Assembly: GCA_020723785.1 (NCBI GenBank)
Contig: DYIH01000009.1
Span: 3,785 to 20,404, forward strand
DNA from: Thermaerobacter marianensis
Lineage (GTDB): Bacteria; Bacillota; Sulfobacillia; DYIH01
Direction of reading: 5' to 3'
Length of the DNA stretch: 16,620 nt
The first letter of the stretch is position 1. Every line of letters begins with the position of its first letter. The notes beneath the pieces were generated by a model. The model was not told the origin of the DNA and searched no databases. It worked only from the letters and a program-made list of their open reading frames with translations. The position numbers and the translations under genes are program-made. This document shows positions 13,894 to 16,620 of the stretch, piece after piece.

Positions 13894-16557
13894 GTGAAAC
13901 CGCTCGGGGACAGCGTCGCAGCCGCGTATTCGGGAAAGGATGCCGAGGACAGCGAAGCGGCACCCCGCGCCCGCGAACTTCCCCTGCTCAGCACCGTCCA
14001 GGTGGTTCTACCCTTGACGGCCGTCCTCCTGTTGGCATGGCTGTTGTCCCCGACCCTCGAATTGCCCGGGTTGGCGTCGTACCTTCCCCTGCACACCTTC
14101 ATGGAAGCCTTCGCCATTGCGGTAGCCGTGCTGGTTTTCGCCGTGGGTTGGAACGCCTGCAGCGCGGAACGGGCGAGCAACATCATCCTCCTCTCCTGCG
14201 CCTTCCTGGCGGTGGCTCTGCTCGACTTCGGCCACTCCCTGTCCTACCCAGGGATGCCGGATTTCATCACCCCCAGCGGCACGGAGAAGGCCATCCTCTT
14301 CTGGCTGGCGGCACGCTTCCTGGAGAGCGCCGCCCTGCTGGCGGCCGCGGCCATACCCTGGCGGTCGATCACGTCGCCGCGCTTCCGCTACGCCCTGTTC
14401 GCCGGAAGCCTGGCCTATGCCGGGATCGTCTTTTGGCTGGTGCTCTTCCACCAGGATGCCCTGCCGAGGACGTTCGTCGCGGGCCACGGGCTGACGCCGT
14501 TCAAAATCGGCGCCGAGTATACGATCATCGCCGTCCACCTGGTCTCGGCCGCGCTGCTCCTGAAGGGGTGGCGCCGGCAGCCGGCGCCTTTCGACACCGC
14601 CCCGGTGCTGAACGCAATCCTCATACTAAGCCTGGGGGAACTCTATTTCACCCTTTACCGGGACGTCACCGACGCCTTCAACCTGCTGGGCCATATCTAC
14701 AAGATCCTGGGCTACCTCTTCATTTACAAGGCGGTGTTCGTCGACAGCGTCCGGGAACCATACCAGCGGCTGCGGGCATCGGAGCGGGCGCTGTGGCGGG
14801 AGAAGGAACGCACACAGGAGACCCTGGCCTTGCTCAAGGAAAGCGAGGAGCGCTACCGCCGCCTGGTCGAGCTTTCCCCCGACGCCATCGCCGTCCATAG
14901 CGGCGGGAGGCTGGTTTATGTAAACCCGGCGGGGGGCAAGCTGCTGGGCGGCAAGGGACCCGAGGATCTCATCGGCAGGCCGATCTTCGACTTCGTCCAC
15001 CCGGATTACCTGGAGACCGTCAGGGCGCGCCTCCGGCAGGTCCAGAGCGAAGGTATTAAAGAATTGGACCTCATCGAAGAAAAGTTCGTTCGGCTGGACG
15101 GGCAGGTGATCGACGTCGAGGTGGCCGGCATGGTCATCACGTATAAGGATAGGCCGGCCACGCTGCTGGTCGCCCGCGACATCACCGGGCGCAAGCGGGC
15201 GGAAGCCCAGCTCGATTTCCTGGCCAACCACGACGCCCTGACCGGCCTTTACAACCGCCACCGCTTCCAGGAGGAACTGGCGCGGTTTCTGACCCAGGCC
15301 CGGGATTCCGGCCTGCAGGGCGCGGTCCTCTTCCTGGACGTGGACCAGTTCAAGTACGTCAACGACAGCCTGGGCCACCAGGCGGGGGATCGATTCCTCG
15401 TCGCGCTCGCCGGCATGCTGCGTGCATGCACGCGGGAACACGACATCGTGGCGCGCTGGGGCGGTGACGAGTTCACGGTACTGATGCCCCGGGCCGACGC
15501 CGCCGAGGCCCAGGCGGTCGCCGAGGAGATCCTCCAGTCGGCCGGGAAACCGCTTCTGACGATCGAGGGGCACCCGGTCAGCAGCACGGTCAGCATCGGG
15601 ATCGCCCTCTTCCCCGAACACGGACGAACGGTGGAAGACCTGCTCGCCCAAGCCGATACAGCCATGTACCGGGCCAAGGAAGAGGGGCGCAACAGCATCC
15701 GCACGTTCACCCCGGACCTGGCGCAGCACGTCAGCCTGCAGTGCCGGCTGGTCTGGACACCGCAAATACGCGAAGCCCTGGAGCAGGGCCGCTTCGTCCT
15801 CCACCTGCAGCCGATCCGGGACCTCAGGCGCAACCGCATCGTCCAGTACGAGGCCCTGTTGCGCATGGTGATCGACGAGGGGCGGCTGATCCCGCCGGCC
15901 GGCTTCCTCGACATCGCCGAGCGCTTCGGCCTCATGCGCCAGATCGACCGCTGGGTTGTCCGCCGGGCCATCCGGCTCATCGCCGAGCAGCAGCGGGCCG
16001 GCCGGCACCTGCGCCTGTCGGTCAACCTCTCGGGCGGCGCTTTCGCCGATCCCAAGCTGCTGCCCCTGATACGCCAGGAGCTGATCGCCGCGGCCATCGA
16101 CCCGTCAAGGATCGTCTTCGAGATCACCGAGAGCGCCGCCATCGCCAACATAGGCCAAGCGCAGCAGTTCATCCTCGCCCTGAAAGATCTGGGTTGCCGC
16201 TTCGCCCTCGACGACTTCGGCGCCGGTTTTTCCTCGTTCAATCACCTCAAGCAGCTACCGGTCGATTACCTGAAGATAGACGGGAGCTTCATTCGCGATC
16301 TACCCCACGACCCGGTCGATCAGCAGTTGGTCAGGGCCATGGCCGAGGCGGCCAGGGGGCTGGGGAAGAAGACGGTCGCCGAGTTCGTGGGCGACGCCGA
16401 TACCGTCCGGTTGCTGCGGGCGCTTGGCGTGGATTACGCCCAGGGCTACCACATCGGTGAGCCCGCCGCAGCCTCCGAGGTCCTGGCCGGACCGGACCAG
16501 GATAAGAAGCCCACGCCCTTCAAGGCGGGAACGGGGACAGGCCGGCGGACGCATTGA
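13894..16557 (+). CDS. MASE3-PAS-GGDEF-EAL cyclic-di-GMP signalling protein
   Basis: This is a membrane sensor joined to diguanylate cyclase and c-di-GMP phosphodiesterase domains; 887 residues. The start is GTG 13894 after GAGGTGA. Residues about 34-285 form a multi-helix MASE3-type sensor (HTFMEAFAIAVAVLVFAVGW, LLDFGHSLSYPGMPDF). A coiled linker follows at about 290-320, then a PAS domain at about 318-432. The GGDEF domain (about 436-605) has intact GGDEF at 523-527 and an inhibitory-site RxxD (REHD, 514-517) five residues before it. The EAL domain (about 622-862) keeps EALL (653-656), Asn711, Glu743/Glu746, Asp773-Asp774, Lys794, Glu830 and Gln850, the residues expected for an active phosphodiesterase. 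Both halves look catalytically competent, so the net direction is set by input. The signal sensed is unknown. It is divergent from leuS and has its own promoter. Confidence 0.95.
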   Translation: MKPLGDSVAAAYSGKDAEDSEAAPRARELPLLSTVQVVLPLTAVLLLAWLLSPTLELPGLASYLPLHTFMEAFAIAVAVLVFAVGWNACSAERASNIILLSCAFLAVALLDFGHSLSYPGMPDFITPSGTEKAILFWLAARFLESAALLAAAAIPWRSITSPRFRYALFAGSLAYAGIVFWLVLFHQDALPRTFVAGHGLTPFKIGAEYTIIAVHLVSAALLLKGWRRQPAPFDTAPVLNAILILSLGELYFTLYRDVTDAFNLLGHIYKILGYLFIYKAVFVDSVREPYQRLRASERALWREKERTQETLALLKESEERYRRLVELSPDAIAVHSGGRLVYVNPAGGKLLGGKGPEDLIGRPIFDFVHPDYLETVRARLRQVQSEGIKELDLIEEKFVRLDGQVIDVEVAGMVITYKDRPATLLVARDITGRKRAEAQLDFLANHDALTGLYNRHRFQEELARFLTQARDSGLQGAVLFLDVDQFKYVNDSLGHQAGDRFLVALAGMLRACTREHDIVARWGGDEFTVLMPRADAAEAQAVAEEILQSAGKPLLTIEGHPVSSTVSIGIALFPEHGRTVEDLLAQADTAMYRAKEEGRNSIRTFTPDLAQHVSLQCRLVWTPQIREALEQGRFVLHLQPIRDLRRNRIVQYEALLRMVIDEGRLIPPAGFLDIAERFGLMRQIDRWVVRRAIRLIAEQQRAGRHLRLSVNLSGGAFADPKLLPLIRQELIAAAIDPSRIVFEITESAAIANIGQAQQFILALKDLGCRFALDDFGAGFSSFNHLKQLPVDYLKIDGSFIRDLPHDPVDQQLVRAMAEAARGLGKKTVAEFVGDADTVRLLRALGVDYAQGYHIGEPAAASEVLAGPDQDKKPTPFKAGTGTGRRTH

Positions 16558-16560
16558 GCC

Positions 16561-16620
16561 ACAACGCCGCTGGACATCTCGACCGATGGCGAGCGGCTGA
16601 TCGTCACGCCTCTGCGGGAC
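16561..16620 (+). pseudogene. Possible C-terminal fragment of an AbrB/MazE-type DNA-binding protein
   Basis: Directly after the GGDEF-EAL stop the frame reads TTPLDISTDGERLIVTPLRD and runs off the window. This resembles the second half of short AbrB/MazE swapped-hairpin domains, in which a 'GNS..lvipK..l..lgi' half comes first. That first half is missing, and no ATG, GTG or TTG start stands before this segment. It may be a truncated remnant, or a sequence join. The match is by eye over only 20 residues. Confidence 0.35.

Noticed and set aside
13887..14900. Plus-strand open frame of 337 codons starting GTGAGCCGTG
   Set aside because: It is the +1 shadow of the MASE3 part of the GGDEF-EAL gene; the membrane-sensor sequence is in the other frame.
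1..16620. CRISPR array, tRNA/rRNA genes, insertion sequences or defence genes
   Set aside because: No regularly spaced repeats, no cloverleaf-like tRNA signatures, no transposase motifs and no known defence domains were seen on either strand.

Overview
The window reads as chromosomal core sequence of a GC-rich, endospore-forming Bacillota (Firmicute). The evidence is a SpoIIP sporulation hydrolase, Shine-Dalgarno sites of the AGGAGG type, frequent GTG/TTG starts, and the gene neighbourhood comEA - comEC - holA - rpsT - spoIIP - lepA. That order is a known Firmicute arrangement (in Bacillus subtilis: comEA-comEB-comEC-holA-rpsT-gpr-spoIIP-yqxA-lepA). The high GC and the TM-anchored solute-binding and L,D-transpeptidase genes suggest a deep-branching high-GC lineage, possibly Thermaerobacter-, Symbiobacterium- or Limnochordia-like. 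That placement is inference only.

Layout. 1-519 (-) is the 5' part of lepA, with an extended -10 promoter just upstream. 577-921 (-) is a small uncharacterised ORF in the slot where yqxA sits elsewhere. 1037-2245 (-) is spoIIP, with a perfect hairpin abutting its ribosome-binding site. 2459-2785 (-) is a four-helix membrane protein of the 'phage holin family' (YvlD-like) type, standing where gpr would be expected. 2923-3192 (+) is rpsT with its own promoter. 3119-4313 (-) is holA, whose reading frame is broken in the middle and whose 3' end overlaps rpsT. 4404-6806 (-) is comEC and 7387-8160 (-) is comEA. Between these two lies an AT-rich patch with a 14-bp palindrome and an opposite-strand small gene (7017-7286). 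8213-9622 (-) is an extracellular solute-binding protein, and 9288-10634 (-) an L,D-transpeptidase with two peptidoglycan-binding domains whose frame runs far into the solute-binding gene. 10790-11116 (+) is an IsdG/HmoA-type haem monooxygenase preceded by a five-codon mini-ORF. 11141-13645 (-) is leuS. 13894-16557 (+) is a MASE3-PAS-GGDEF-EAL cyclic-di-GMP enzyme with a good promoter. The last 60 bases carry what looks like the C-terminal piece of an AbrB/MazE-type protein.

Together the genes cover translation (lepA, rpsT, leuS), replication (holA), DNA uptake (comEA, comEC), sporulation (spoIIP), the cell wall (L,D-transpeptidase) and second-messenger signalling. I see no CRISPR array, transposase, tRNA, rRNA or defence island. 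I found no convincing new multi-gene system. The points worth a second look are local: the disrupted holA frame, changed ComEC motif residues, the orphan gene splitting the competence genes, the small ORFs in conserved slots, and several palindromes and hairpins at regulatory positions.
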